A stretch of DNA of 41,799 nucleotides from assembly GCA_051960855.1 (NCBI GenBank), contig JBQCDV010000114.1, forward strand, positions 1 to 41,799, read 5' to 3'. The notes beneath the pieces are model-generated. The model ran no database searches, was not told the origin of the DNA, and saw only the letters and a program-made list of their open reading frames with translations. The translations under genes were made by a program, and so were the position numbers. Shown here in pieces: positions 9,040 through 20,169 of the stretch (position 1 is its first letter; every line of letters begins with the position of its first letter). This stretch comes from JBQCDV01 sp051960855. Its GTDB lineage: Bacteria > Actinomycetota > Actinomycetes > JAJZTN01.

Positions 9040-10209
9040 TCAGGCCCACCGAGCGCGCAGGGCCAGCGCCATGTCCTCCAGTGCCAGCTGCGGCGACACG
9101 TTGGCCAGCAGCGCCTCGCGCGCCCGCAGGATCGCCTCGATCCGACCGAGGGTCTGCTCAGGGGTCGACGCCCGCGCCAGCTGCTGCAGCTGCGGTCGCA
9201 TCTCCTCGTTCACGAGGACGACGGCGTCGCCCAACTGGAGCGAGAGCACGTCCCGGTAGAGCGCTGCGAGATCGGTCAGTGACCGGTCCAGGACGTCGCG
9301 CTTGACCCGCGTCGCCCGCTGCTTCTGCTGTCTCTCGAGGTCCTTGAGCGCCGCCCGGGACTGCCCCGACATCGCGCGGCCGGTGGTCCCCTCGCCCAGC
9401 GCGCGGCCCATCTCGGCCATCTCCGCAGCGTCGAGCGGCTCGGTGATCGCGGCGGCCTCCTCGTTGGCGGCCTCGAGCAGGTCACCGGCAGCGATCACGG
9501 CTTCCGACACCCCACCGACCGCGAACGGCAGTCGCAGCACGTCGGCGCGGCGCATCCGTGCGTCCTCGTCGAGCGACAGGCGGCGGGCACGACCGATGTG
9601 ACCCTGAGCGGCACGCGCCGCGAACGCCGCCATCGCCGGGTCGACTCCGTCCCGTCGGACCAGGACCTCGGCGACCGCCGGCGCGGACGGCGTGCGGAGA
9701 TGCACGTGACGGCACCGGGACCGGATCGTGGGAAGGACGTCCTCCAGGGCCGGAGCGCACAGCACCCACACCGTGCGAGCGGCCGGCTCCTCGATGGCCT
9801 TGAGCAGAGCGTTGGCGGCCGGCTCGCTCAACCGGTCCGCGTCCTCGACCACGATGACCTGCCAGCGCCGCATCGCCGGGTGCCGCGCGGCGTGCAGGAC
9901 CAGCTCTCGGGTGCGGTCGACCCCGATCGACAGGGTCTCCGTGGAGAACAGCTCGACGTCGGGGTGACTGCCGACCAGCGAGGTGCGGCAGAGCTGGCAC
10001 TCGCCACAGCCACCGGACTCGCACTGCAGAGCAGCGGCAAACGCCCTCGCCGCATTGGAGCGCCCCGAACCGGGCGGCCCCGTGAGCAGCCAAGCGTGGG
10101 TCATGGCGGCACCGGTGCCGCCCCCAAGCCTCTCCTGAGCACTGGCCACCGCCGAGGACAGCACGGCGACGACGTCCGGCTGTCCGACGACGTCGTTCCA
10201 GACGCTCAT
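9040..10209 (-). CDS. holB: DNA polymerase III delta' subunit
   Basis: HolB is the clamp-loader delta' subunit that helps place the sliding clamp on DNA. The 389-residue protein has the AAA+ fold: Walker A region TGPPGSGRS near the N-terminus (Arg replaces the usual Lys, as expected in a non-hydrolysing delta'), a zinc-binding cluster CESGGCGECQLC, the EDADRLSEPAANALLK helix and the SRC motif in IRSRC. Its start overlaps the tmk stop by 4 bp (ATGA), so the two are translated together, a common arrangement in actinobacteria. The helical C-terminal region should pack into the clamp-loader collar. Confidence 0.95.
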   Translation of the reverse strand: MSVWNDVVGQPDVVAVLSSAVASAQERLGGGTGAAMTHAWLLTGPPGSGRSNAARAFAAALQCESGGCGECQLCRTSLVGSHPDVELFSTETLSIGVDRTRELVLHAARHPAMRRWQVIVVEDADRLSEPAANALLKAIEEPAARTVWVLCAPALEDVLPTIRSRCRHVHLRTPSAPAVAEVLVRRDGVDPAMAAFAARAAQGHIGRARRLSLDEDARMRRADVLRLPFAVGGVSEAVIAAGDLLEAANEEAAAITEPLDAAEMAEMGRALGEGTTGRAMSGQSRAALKDLERQQKQRATRVKRDVLDRSLTDLAALYRDVLSLQLGDAVVLVNEEMRPQLQQLARASTPEQTLGRIEAILRAREALLANVSPQLALEDMALALRARWA

Positions 10210-10940
10210 GACTGGTAGCCGTCAGGGGCGGCCGCCCGCCCGGCGAGGTAGCGCGCCGACGACCTCTCGGCGAGGGCGCGCCCCACCACCTGGCGCAGCC
10301 GCGACTGCACGCCCTCCACGGGGCCGACTGCGTCGACGACCCGCCAGCCAGCGGCGTCGGCGGCGGCCATCCGCAGGAAAGCCTGGCGGACGGTGCGGTG
10401 GAACTGCAGCGGCTCGGCCTCCAGACGGTCCGTCGGGTCGGGGGCGCGGGAGAGCCCCTCCTCCGGGTCGATGTCGAGCAGCACCGTGAGGTCGGGCCGC
10501 AGACCCTGCACCGCCCACAGCGACAGCGCCTCGACCTCGTCAGCGCCGAGCTCGCGTCCCTGCCCCTGGTACGCGACCGAACTGGCGAGGTAGCGGTCGG
10601 TGATGACGACGCGCCCCTGCTCGAGAGCGGGCAGCACGGTCGTCGCCACGTGCTCGGCTCGGTCGGCGGCGTAGAGCAGCGCCTCGGCACGCGGCGTGGG
10701 GTCGGGCCCGTCAAGCCGCAGGACCGCCTCGCGCAGCTGCTCACCGAGCCGGGTGCCGCCCGGCTCGCGGGTCACCAGCACGTCGTGTCCCTCAGCCGTC
10801 AGCCACTGCGCCAGCAGCTGCGCCTGCGTCGACTTCCCCGCGCCCTCACCGCCCTCGAGGGCGAGGAAGAACCCGGGCAGCACGACGTCTGAACGCCGCC
10901 CGACTGGCAGCGCCAGCTGCCCCTGCTGACCTGTCGACAC
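10206..10940 (-). CDS. tmk: Thymidylate kinase
   Basis: This kinase phosphorylates dTMP to dTDP with ATP in dTTP synthesis. The 244-residue protein has the P-loop GGEGAGKST, the REPGGT motif and the DR(Y) motif in DRYLASSVAYQG, with a complete family length plus a C-terminal extension. The GTG at 10940 is chosen because a TAGGGT -10 box lies 7 nt upstream, which suggests a leaderless transcript. Another GTG at 10949 overlaps that box. The open frame continues upstream, but that sequence has no family features and underlies the divergent gene. It is co-translated with holB. Confidence 0.95.
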   Translation of the reverse strand: MSTGQQGQLALPVGRRSDVVLPGFFLALEGGEGAGKSTQAQLLAQWLTAEGHDVLVTREPGGTRLGEQLREAVLRLDGPDPTPRAEALLYAADRAEHVATTVLPALEQGRVVITDRYLASSVAYQGQGRELGADEVEALSLWAVQGLRPDLTVLLDIDPEEGLSRAPDPTDRLEAEPLQFHRTVRQAFLRMAAADAAGWRVVDAVGPVEGVQSRLRQVVGRALAERSSARYLAGRAAAPDGYQS

Positions 10941-10947
10941 GAGCGTC

Positions 10948-10953
10948 ACCCTA
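10948..10953 (-). promoter_or_regulatory. Leaderless-type -10 box of tmk-holB
   Basis: TAGGGT on the minus strand lies exactly 7 nt upstream of GTG at 10940. TANNNT followed by 6-7 nt and the start codon is the usual arrangement of actinobacterial leaderless transcripts. Confidence 0.5.
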
Positions 10954-11011
10954 ACCGCGCCCTCTGACAGGGTCAGCCGGCGGCAGCCGGCGTCAGGCAC
11001 CATCAGTCCTC

Positions 11012-11713
11012 GTGCACCGACGACTGGAACTGCCCGACGACGGCCTGCCGATGGACGAGGAGACAGCCGACCGGATGTGGCGGCCGTGGACGCCGCAGCA
11101 GATCCGCGACGAGCTGCGGGACTGCCCGGCGGAGTGGATGGTCGCGGGGGGCTGGGCGCTGGACCTCTTCCTCGAGCAGGCGGGAGCAGCGGACGCGTCG
11201 CGAGCTCACGAGGACCTCGAGATCGCCGTGCCCGCGCAGCAGTTCTCACTGGTCCGCAACCGGCTCGCCCCCGGGCGGCAGTGGGTCGTGCCGGTCGAGT
11301 CCCGGGTGCGTGCCCTCGACGAGACCACGTCACAGGATGCGCACCAGACGTGGCTGTGGGACGAGGCGACGGCAGCCTTCGTGCTGGACGTGTTCCGCGA
11401 GCCAGGCCTGGCGGACGGGGACGTACCGGTCAGCCCGGACGAGACGACGTGGGTGTGCCGGCGAGACGACCGGCTCCGGCTGCCGATGAGCCAGGTCCGG
11501 CGCTGGTCGGCTGACGGGATTCCCTACACGGCGCCCGAGGTCGTGCTGCTGTTCAAGGCCAAGCACCGCCGCCCCAAGGACGAACTCGACCTCGCCCGCA
11601 CGGTCCCGGCCCTGGACGACGCCGCTCGTGGATGGCTGCGGGACGCGCTCACGCTCGTGCATCCGGCTCGAGGTCCCCACGAAACCGGCCACCCCTGGCT
11701 GCGCCGGTTCTGA
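11012..11713 (+). CDS. Nucleotidyltransferase-fold protein, aminoglycoside adenylyltransferase-like
   Basis: The 233-residue protein has the pattern of a stand-alone nucleotidyltransferase related to the ANT(2'')/LinB-type group: GGWALDLFLEQ at about 45-55, followed by HEDLEIAVP, where the two acidic residues would bind metal. The region FKAKHRRPKDELDL near the C-terminus is typical of this group. These enzymes move AMP from ATP to a small molecule, sometimes an antibiotic, but most genomic members have no known substrate, so I do not claim resistance. The GTG at 11012 gives the full frame; ATG at 11051 is an alternative and neither has a clear ribosome site. It is divergent from tmk and convergent with the next gene, 22 bp away. 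Confidence 0.7.
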   Translation: MHRRLELPDDGLPMDEETADRMWRPWTPQQIRDELRDCPAEWMVAGGWALDLFLEQAGAADASRAHEDLEIAVPAQQFSLVRNRLAPGRQWVVPVESRVRALDETTSQDAHQTWLWDEATAAFVLDVFREPGLADGDVPVSPDETTWVCRRDDRLRLPMSQVRRWSADGIPYTAPEVVLLFKAKHRRPKDELDLARTVPALDDAARGWLRDALTLVHPARGPHETGHPWLRRF

Positions 11714-11735
11714 GCGGGGCGAGCCGCTCTGCCGG

Positions 11736-12575
11736 CTAGCGGAGCAGCTCCTCGATGGCTGCCACGAGCGCGGGATGCGGCAGGCACGTCTCGCCTCCGA
11801 GTCTCGCGGCGTGCTCCTGCCACCAGCGCAGGGCAGCGGCGGCGGCCTCACGGTTGCGCTCGTAGCCCGGCGCGAGCTGTGTGAGCAACGCGGGCGCCAG
11901 CGGCGACGGCCCAGCCGAGGACGCCTCCCGCGCCACCGACAGGCGGCGTTCGAGCCCTCGCTCGGGTGCGAAGGGATCCTGGCGCCTACCGGGCAGCGCC
12001 GCGGTGATCTCGAGGAAGTCGAGCATCCGATCGAGCGCGTGCACCTGGATCAGGCGCATCGCGCTGAGCCGCTCACCCCGAGCGTCGCGGTGCAGCCCGA
12101 TGTAGAGGTTCGTGAGCGCCTCGTGCAGCTGGAACGCGGCCGCGTCGGCTCCCGTGTCGAGCGCGGGCACCGGCCGGCGCGGAATCCCCAGGTCGGCCGG
12201 CGCGTCCGGTCTCGTCCACACCACCCGCGGCCGGTGGTAGCTCGCCGCCCTCAGCTCGGCAAGAGTGAACACCGCGTACTCGGCGTAGACCCCGTCGGTG
12301 AAGAGGACCTTCCGTCCGTCCGCTGTGTTGACGAAGTCGAAGGCCACCTCGTGCGCCTGCTCCAGCCAGTCGATGCTGGCCAGGTACGACGGCTTCGCCT
12401 CATCCTCGACGACCGCAAAGAAGTCAAGGTCGGAGTGCTCGTCCAGTCGGTCGGCGACGTCCTCGCCGACCGAGCCGACGGCGACGAGGGCAATCGCATC
12501 GCCTCGCCTGGACAGCACCCGCGCGATCGCGTCGAGCCGCTCGTGCAGCAGCCTGACGCGGTCGGCCGGTGTCAT
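11736..12575 (-). CDS. Nucleotidyltransferase domain protein overlapping topA
   Basis: This 279-residue protein has the Pol-beta-type nucleotidyltransferase signature: GSVGEDVADRLDEHSDLD near residues 34-51, with D-L-D as metal ligands after a GS loop longer than usual. The rest is helical and carries a second conserved-looking segment (AFQLHEALTNLYIGLHRDA). The start ATG overlaps the topA stop (ATGA), so it is translated behind topoisomerase I. The coupling hints at shared expression but not at function. It is not close in sequence to the other nucleotidyltransferase at 11012-11713. The substrate is unknown; a nucleic acid, a small molecule or a protein partner are all possible. Confidence 0.7.
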   Translation of the reverse strand: MTPADRVRLLHERLDAIARVLSRRGDAIALVAVGSVGEDVADRLDEHSDLDFFAVVEDEAKPSYLASIDWLEQAHEVAFDFVNTADGRKVLFTDGVYAEYAVFTLAELRAASYHRPRVVWTRPDAPADLGIPRRPVPALDTGADAAAFQLHEALTNLYIGLHRDARGERLSAMRLIQVHALDRMLDFLEITAALPGRRQDPFAPERGLERRLSVAREASSAGPSPLAPALLTQLAPGYERNREAAAAALRWWQEHAARLGGETCLPHPALVAAIEELLR

Positions 12576-15334
12576 GTGGAGCGGGCCCCCGCGGCCGACT
12601 TCTTCGCCGCCGACTTCTTCGCAGGCGCCTTCTTGGCGGGCGCGCGTTTCGTGGTCTTCTTGGACGTCGGCTCCTTCGACCGCTTGTCGGCCAACAGCTC
12701 CGCGGCCCGGTCGAGCGTGACGGTCATCGGGTCGTCGCCCTTGCGCAGGGTCGCGTTGGTCTCCCCATCGGTGACATAGGGACCGAAGCGCCCCTCCTTC
12801 ACCACGATCGGCTTGCCGGTGACCGGGTCGTCGCCCACCTCGCGCAGCGGTGGTGCGGCAGCCTTACGGCCCCGCTGCTTCGGCTGGGCGTAGATCTGCA
12901 GCGCGTCCTCGAGGGAGATGGTGAAGATCTGCTCCTCGGACTCCAGCGACCGCGAGTCGGTCCCCTTCTTCAGATAGGGCCCGTAGCGGCCGTTCTGCGC
13001 GGTGATCTCCTGGCCGTCGCCGGGGTCGACGCCGACCACGCGAGGCAGCGACATCAGCCGCAGAGCGTCCTCGAGGGTGACGGTGTCCAGGGACATGGAC
13101 TTCAGCAGCGAGCCCGTCCGGGGCTTCGCCGACTTCGGCGCTCCCTCCTCCAAGACCTCGGTCACGTAGGGGCCGAAGCGGCCGCTGCGGGCGACGATCG
13201 CCCGTCCCGTCTCCGGGTCGGCGCCCAGCTCGCGGTCGCCGGAGGGAGCGGCGAGCAGCTCCTCGGCGCGCTCGAGGGTGAGCTCGTCGGGCGCGAGGTC
13301 CTCCGGCAGGGGTGCGCGCTGGGGCTCGCCGCCGTCGCCGCTGTCGCGCTCCAGGTAGGGGCCGTAACGTCCGACGCGGACGACGATGCCGTTGCCGACG
13401 GGGATGGTGTTGACCTCGCGGGCGTCGATGTCGCCGAGGTTCTCGACCAGCATCTTCAGCCCACCGAGCTCGTCTCGCGACGTGCCGTCACCGCTGCCGG
13501 GGCCGCCGCCGCTGAGCAGGGCGCCCGCCGGCTGGGGCCCGCCGAAGTAGAACCTCGTCAGCCACGCCACTCGGTCCTCGTCACCGTTGGCGATCCGGTC
13601 GAGGTCCTCCTCCATCCCGGCGGTGAAGTCGTAGTCGATGAGGCCGCCGAAGTGCTCCTCCAGCAGGCCGATCACCGAGAACGCCAGCCACGTCGGGACC
13701 AGCGCGGTCCCCTTCTTGAACACGTAGCCGCGGTCGAGGATGACGCCGAGTGTGGACGCGTAGGTGGAGGGCCGCCCGATGCCGCGCTCCTCGAGCGCCT
13801 TGACCAGCGTCGCCTCGGTGTAGCGGGCCGGCGGTGAGGTCTCGTGCCCCTGCGCCTGCAGTGAGTCGGCGCGCACGTCGTCGCCCTGCCGCAGCAACGG
13901 CAGACGCCGTTCGCGCTCCTGCCCCTCGGCGTCCCGGGTGTCCTCGTCCACCCCCTCCTCGTAGGCGGCGAGGAAGCCGCGGAAGGTGATGACCGTCCCG
14001 GAGGCGGAGAACTCGGTGTCGCGCCCGTCGCGGGCCGTCGCTCCCAGCCGCACGGTGGCGGTCTGCCCGCGGGCGTCGGCCATCTGCGAGGCGACGGTGC
14101 GCTTCCAGATCAGGTCGTAGAGGGCGAAGTCGTCGCCCTTGAGCTCCCCGGCCACCTGGCCGGGCGTGCGGAACATGTCGCCGGCGGGGCGGATCGCCTC
14201 GTGCGCCTCCTGCGCGTTCTTGACCTTGCGCTCGTAGCGGCGCGGCACGTCGGGCACGAACTCTGCGCCGTACAGCTCCCGCGCCTGGGTGCGAGCAGCG
14301 TTAAGCGCCGCCTCGGACAGCGTGGTCGAGTCGGTGCGCATGTAGGTGATGTAGCCGCCCTCGTAGAGCCGCTGCGCCACGCGCATCGTCACCTGGCTGG
14401 AGAAGCGCAGCTTGCGACTGGCCTCCTGCTGCAGTGTGGAGGTGATGAACGGCGCAGCGGGCCGGCGCGAGTACGGCCGCTCCTCCAGCGCCCGAACGAC
14501 GAAGCTCGCGTCCTCGAGCCCGTCCGCCAACCCTCGCGCCGTGGCCTCGTCCAGGTGCACCACCTGGCGACCGGCGAGCAGGCGGCCGTCGTCGCCGAAG
14601 TCGCGCCCCGTCGCGACGCGGGTGCCGTCGAGAGCCACCAGCCGGGCCTCGAACGCCGTCGTGTCGGCCCCGGTCCCCGCGAAGTTCCCGAGCAGGTCCC
14701 AGTAGGAGGCGGCCCGGAAGGCGATTCGCTCCCGCTCACGCTCGACGACGAGTCGGGTGGCGACGCTCTGGACGCGGCCGGCCGACAGACCCGCGCGCAC
14801 CTTGCGCCAGAGGACCGGCGAGACCTCGTAGCCGTAGAGCCGGTCGAGGATGCGCCGGGTCTCCTGCGCGTCGACCAGCCGAGTGTCCAGGTCACGGGTG
14901 TCGGTGACGGCGCGTCGGATCGCTTCGGGGGTGATCTCGTGGAAGACCATCCGCCGCACCGGAATGCGCGGCTTGAGCACTTCGCGCAGATGCCAGGCGA
15001 TCGCCTCGCCCTCGCGGTCCTCGTCTGTTGCGAGGAGCAGCTCGTCGGCGTCCTTGAGCTTGGCCTTGAGCTCGGCGACCTTCTTCTTCTTGTCGGCGTC
15101 GACGACGTAGTAGGGCTCGAAGCCGTTGTCGACGTCGACCGCGAACTTGCCGAAGCGGCCCTTCTTCTCGGCCGGTGGCAGCTCGGAGGGCTGCGGCAGG
15201 TCGCGGATGTGGCCGACGCTCGCCTCCACCTCGTAGCCCGGCCCGAGGTAGCCCTTGATCGTCTTCGCCTTCGCGGGCGACTCGACGATCACGAGACGGC
15301 GGGTGCCGTCCGGGGCTGGTCGGGTGGTGGCCAC
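12572..15334 (-). CDS. topA: DNA topoisomerase I
   Basis: Topoisomerase I relaxes negative supercoils by cutting one strand through a tyrosine. The 920-residue protein starts with the Toprim domain (LVIVESPAKAKTI), has the acidic Toprim motif DEDREGEA, and the catalytic tyrosine Y331 in ITYMRTDST. As in other actinobacteria, the C-terminus lacks zinc fingers and instead has four repeats with GRYGPYL or GRFGPYV cores. It ends in a Lys/Ala-rich tail (KKAPAKKSAAKK) that in actinobacterial enzymes aids DNA binding and processivity. The GTG at 15334 is preferred because AGGAG lies just upstream; an in-frame start at 15373 adds non-family residues. The downstream nucleotidyltransferase overlaps by 4 bp. 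Confidence 0.97.
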   Translation of the reverse strand: MATTRPAPDGTRRLVIVESPAKAKTIKGYLGPGYEVEASVGHIRDLPQPSELPPAEKKGRFGKFAVDVDNGFEPYYVVDADKKKKVAELKAKLKDADELLLATDEDREGEAIAWHLREVLKPRIPVRRMVFHEITPEAIRRAVTDTRDLDTRLVDAQETRRILDRLYGYEVSPVLWRKVRAGLSAGRVQSVATRLVVERERERIAFRAASYWDLLGNFAGTGADTTAFEARLVALDGTRVATGRDFGDDGRLLAGRQVVHLDEATARGLADGLEDASFVVRALEERPYSRRPAAPFITSTLQQEASRKLRFSSQVTMRVAQRLYEGGYITYMRTDSTTLSEAALNAARTQARELYGAEFVPDVPRRYERKVKNAQEAHEAIRPAGDMFRTPGQVAGELKGDDFALYDLIWKRTVASQMADARGQTATVRLGATARDGRDTEFSASGTVITFRGFLAAYEEGVDEDTRDAEGQERERRLPLLRQGDDVRADSLQAQGHETSPPARYTEATLVKALEERGIGRPSTYASTLGVILDRGYVFKKGTALVPTWLAFSVIGLLEEHFGGLIDYDFTAGMEEDLDRIANGDEDRVAWLTRFYFGGPQPAGALLSGGGPGSGDGTSRDELGGLKMLVENLGDIDAREVNTIPVGNGIVVRVGRYGPYLERDSGDGGEPQRAPLPEDLAPDELTLERAEELLAAPSGDRELGADPETGRAIVARSGRFGPYVTEVLEEGAPKSAKPRTGSLLKSMSLDTVTLEDALRLMSLPRVVGVDPGDGQEITAQNGRYGPYLKKGTDSRSLESEEQIFTISLEDALQIYAQPKQRGRKAAAPPLREVGDDPVTGKPIVVKEGRFGPYVTDGETNATLRKGDDPMTVTLDRAAELLADKRSKEPTSKKTTKRAPAKKAPAKKSAAKKSAAGARST

Positions 15335-15387
15335 ACGTGCTCCTGTTCGAGGAAGGGCAGATCCGAGGGGCAAAGGTCAGCGGGCAC

Positions 15388-15393
15388 ACGGTA
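15388..15393 (-). promoter_or_regulatory. Candidate -10 box of topA
   Basis: TACCGT on the minus strand fits TANNNT, 53 nt upstream of the GTG start, in the only gap between topA and the methyltransferase gene. No -35 was identified. Confidence 0.3.
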
Positions 15394-15406
15394 TCCCCCG
15401 CCGCCA

Positions 15407-17020
15407 CTACGGCTCGTCGGCCGGCACCAGCAGGCCGAGCTCGACCAGCTCCCGGACCTCGGGCACCACCTCGTCACGCACCGCGCCCACCGGCACCTCG
15501 AGCACCTCGGCCACGGCGTCGCAGAGCACCCCGAGCGGCAGGGATCCGTCGCAGGCACCGACGACGGCGGCCACCGCAGTCGAGGCCCGTGCCGCACGCA
15601 GCATCCCGCGGGCGCCCCTCAGGACGAGATGCTCGGGATCCTCCGCGCCGGGCCGTCCGACCTGCTCGAGCCGGACATGGTCTGGCACGAGCAGGCGAGC
15701 AGCCAGCAGGCTCTCGCCCGGGTGACGCCGAAGCCAGGCGACCCGGTCCAGCAGCGCGGAGACCTCGGCTCCGAGCGGTTGCTCGACTGCATGCGGCCAC
15801 TCCTCGAGGCGTCGCCACGGCTCCCCCTGCGTAGCGCGCAGCACCACCCAGCCGAAGCCGACCGCCTCAACTTCGGCCTCGCGGAACGCCTGCAACCACT
15901 GCTCATAGCGCTGCCGGTAGCGGGGCGAACCCCGCTCGCCGGAGTCCCGCAGCCAGAGGCTGACGTACTCCGTCGGGTCCTGCACCTCCCGCTCGACCAC
16001 CCACGCGTCGACGCCCTCCGGCAGCCAGCCCGCGACCCGCTCCTGCCACGGCTCGCCGCGCCGGTGCAGCCAGTTGCCCAGCATCACGGCCACCCCGCCA
16101 ACCTCACCGCCATCGCCGTCCGCGCCGCCCGTCCCCGTCGCCGGGGTGAGGACGGACGGCAGGTCACGGACGAGCTCGGCGGTCACGCCGTCGAAGTCAC
16201 GTCCCGAGTCCCGGTAGGTGTGGGTTGCCGCACCCGGGGGCGACACCACAAACGGCGGGTTGGACACGACGAGGTCGAACCGCTCCCCCGCCACTGGCGC
16301 GAGCAGGTCGCCCAGCCGCAGGTCGGCCTGGACACCGCTGAGCGCCAGGCCGTAGCCGGCCACCTGCAGCGCCCGAGGGAGCACGTCGGTCGCGACGACG
16401 TGGCGCGCGTGCCGAGACAGATGCAGGGCCTGAACGCCGCAGCCCGTCCCCACGTCCAGTGCGCGCTGCACCGGCCGTCGGGGGACGAGCTGGGCAAGGG
16501 TCAGCGACGCCCCTCCGATGCCCAGCACGTGGTCTCCGGGTAGCTCACGGTCGACTCCGTCAAGGCCGGTCCCCAGGTCCGAGACCACCCACCACGGGGC
16601 CTCGTCTCCCGCAGTGCCATCTTCCGCCGTGCCATCTCCGGCGGTGCCATCTCCGGCAGTGCCATCTCCCGGACTGTCCTCGCCGTAGGGCCGGACGTCC
16701 AACGTGGCGCGGCAGATCTCCGAGGCCACCTCGACCAGGCCGAGAGCGCGAGCAGCGTCCAGCGGCAGTGCCGCAGCGGCGGCGTCCACGGGGACGGGCA
16801 GCTGAAGGGCGAAGAGCCGCACCAGGGTGGCGAGCCGCTCGGCCGCCACGGGCGGCGTCCTGGTCGCGAGCTCCGCCGGCACGGTCTCAGCCCGCAACAG
16901 GGCGCCGCTCGCCTCCGGTCCGAGCAGGCGGGCGACCGCGTCGACGGTGTAGGAGGCGTCCAGCAGCGCCTCGCGGACCCGTCTCAGGTCGTGGAGCTCA
17001 GAGTCGACGTCGCTTCCCAC
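15407..17020 (-). CDS. Class I SAM-dependent methyltransferase (NPPF type)
   Basis: This 537-residue protein has a methyltransferase domain in its middle: the SAM loop ALDVGTGCGVQAL, an acidic residue in VATDVL, and NPPF at 254-257. NPPF/NPPY motifs mark enzymes that methylate an amide or exocyclic nitrogen, as in release-factor (PrmC/HemK) or rRNA guanine (RsmC/RlmG) methylases. A helical N-terminal domain of about 150 residues precedes it, and the C-terminal third looks like a winged-helix region. This long form is typical of actinobacteria, next to topA. The target, rRNA or protein, is not decided by the sequence. The GTG at 17020 is chosen because the ORF upstream of it has no family features. 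A Gly-Asp-Gly-Thr-Ala repeat lies between the N-terminal and catalytic parts. Confidence 0.8.
   Translation of the reverse strand: MGSDVDSELHDLRRVREALLDASYTVDAVARLLGPEASGALLRAETVPAELATRTPPVAAERLATLVRLFALQLPVPVDAAAAALPLDAARALGLVEVASEICRATLDVRPYGEDSPGDGTAGDGTAGDGTAEDGTAGDEAPWWVVSDLGTGLDGVDRELPGDHVLGIGGASLTLAQLVPRRPVQRALDVGTGCGVQALHLSRHARHVVATDVLPRALQVAGYGLALSGVQADLRLGDLLAPVAGERFDLVVSNPPFVVSPPGAATHTYRDSGRDFDGVTAELVRDLPSVLTPATGTGGADGDGGEVGGVAVMLGNWLHRRGEPWQERVAGWLPEGVDAWVVEREVQDPTEYVSLWLRDSGERGSPRYRQRYEQWLQAFREAEVEAVGFGWVVLRATQGEPWRRLEEWPHAVEQPLGAEVSALLDRVAWLRRHPGESLLAARLLVPDHVRLEQVGRPGAEDPEHLVLRGARGMLRAARASTAVAAVVGACDGSLPLGVLCDAVAEVLEVPVGAVRDEVVPEVRELVELGLLVPADEP
16606..16665 (-). repeat. 15-bp tandem repeat inside the methyltransferase gene
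   Basis: Four imperfect 15-bp units (16606-16620, 16621-16635, 16636-16650, 16651-16665) encode repeats of Gly-Asp-Gly-Thr-Ala with one Glu variant. The unit is a multiple of three, so copy changes keep the frame. It lies in a linker, where length differences should be tolerated. Confidence 0.9.
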
Positions 17021-17159
17021 GACCCCACCCTGGCAGACCGGTCTGACAACGTCTCCGGAGACCGCGGCCGGCGGTGGCACGAGACGGCGACGCCCGCCGG
17101 CCTCCACGTGCACGCGGGGCACACGAGGAGACGGCGGGCGCCGTTCGGGAGTCGGGTTG

Positions 17160-19472
<2,313 letters not shown>

Positions 19473-19567
19473 AGCGTCCTCCTCGACGGGGGTTCCGACG
19501 CCGCCGCACCAACGACCGCGGTCGACGTCGAGGGGTTCACGCCGCGACACAGGGCACGGCGCGCCGG

Positions 19568-19573
19568 AGTCTA
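19568..19573 (-). promoter_or_regulatory. Candidate -10 box of hppA
   Basis: TAGACT on the minus strand matches TANNNT and lies just downstream of the 19601-19630 hairpin, 95 nt before the hppA start. The -35 is not evident. Confidence 0.35.
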
Positions 19574-19600
19574 GGGGACGCGAGGGGATGAACGCCGAAC

Positions 19601-19630
19601 AGGGGCGCCGCCCGGCGGGGCGGCACCCCT
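19601..19630 (-). terminator. Hairpin terminator behind the RsbW-like gene
   Basis: Arms of 13 bp (19601-19613 and 19618-19630) with one mismatch and a 4-nt loop follow the RsbW-like stop by 16 nt. The U-tract is weak, as usual in GC-rich actinobacteria. Confidence 0.65.
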
Positions 19631-19646
19631 GCGGTTCAGGGTGGGG

Positions 19647-20120
19647 TCAGGAGGCGAGACCGGCCGGCCACGACATCCGGACCCGGCCGCCGGAGTCGTC
19701 GGAGTCGACATCGACCTGCTCGACGAGACCGCTGATGACTGCCAGCCCGACGTCGTCGGGAAGGTCGGCGGTGGCGCTCAGCGGAGCGGCCTGCGCGGCC
19801 GGCGCCGCAGCTGCGCCTGCTCCGGTGAGGTCGGGCACCGCATCGGCGGGCTGGCCGAGGCTGGCGCCGCTCGGTGCGTGGTCGACGACGGTGACGCTGA
19901 ACGCGTTGTCGTCGTCGCTGAGCTGCAACAGCACCGCCTCCTGCGGCTGGTGCTGCTGGTGCAGCTCGACGGCACGCGAGCAGGCCTCGCCGACAGCGAG
20001 GCGCACCTCGTCGAGGACCTCCTCGTCGAGACCGGCCTTGCGAGCCATGGCCACGGCGACAAGCCGGGCCGTGCGGACGTGAGCCGGGAGCGCGCTGAAG
20101 CGCAGTTCGACGGTAGGCAT
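19647..20120 (-). CDS. RsbW/SpoIIAB-like ATP-binding anti-sigma regulator beside bldG
   Basis: This 157-residue GHKL-fold protein is in the place of the Streptomyces bldG partner (ApgA type). Such proteins bind a sigma factor or, as kinases, the BldG-type antagonist. The N-box helix reads AVGEACSRAVELH, where the usual magnesium-binding asparagine of EAxxNAxxH is arginine, so its kinase activity is doubtful although binding may remain. The VVDHAPSG strand keeps the aspartate of the G1 box. A low-complexity Ala/Pro loop separates the lid region. The ATG at 20120 is chosen; the frame is open upstream but that part overlaps the bldG 3' end. It follows bldG by 49 nt and is probably co-transcribed. 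Confidence 0.82.
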   Translation of the reverse strand: MPTVELRFSALPAHVRTARLVAVAMARKAGLDEEVLDEVRLAVGEACSRAVELHQQHQPQEAVLLQLSDDDNAFSVTVVDHAPSGASLGQPADAVPDLTGAGAAAAPAAQAAPLSATADLPDDVGLAVISGLVEQVDVDSDDSGGRVRMSWPAGLAS

Positions 20121-20169
20121 CAGCGCACGTCGGCCGAGGGTGAGAAGAGGGTCACAGCACAGGCCACGG

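Noticed and set aside
11012..11713. Calling the nucleotidyltransferase an aminoglycoside resistance gene
   Set aside because: Motifs support the fold but not a drug substrate; chromosomal relatives are mostly of unknown function.
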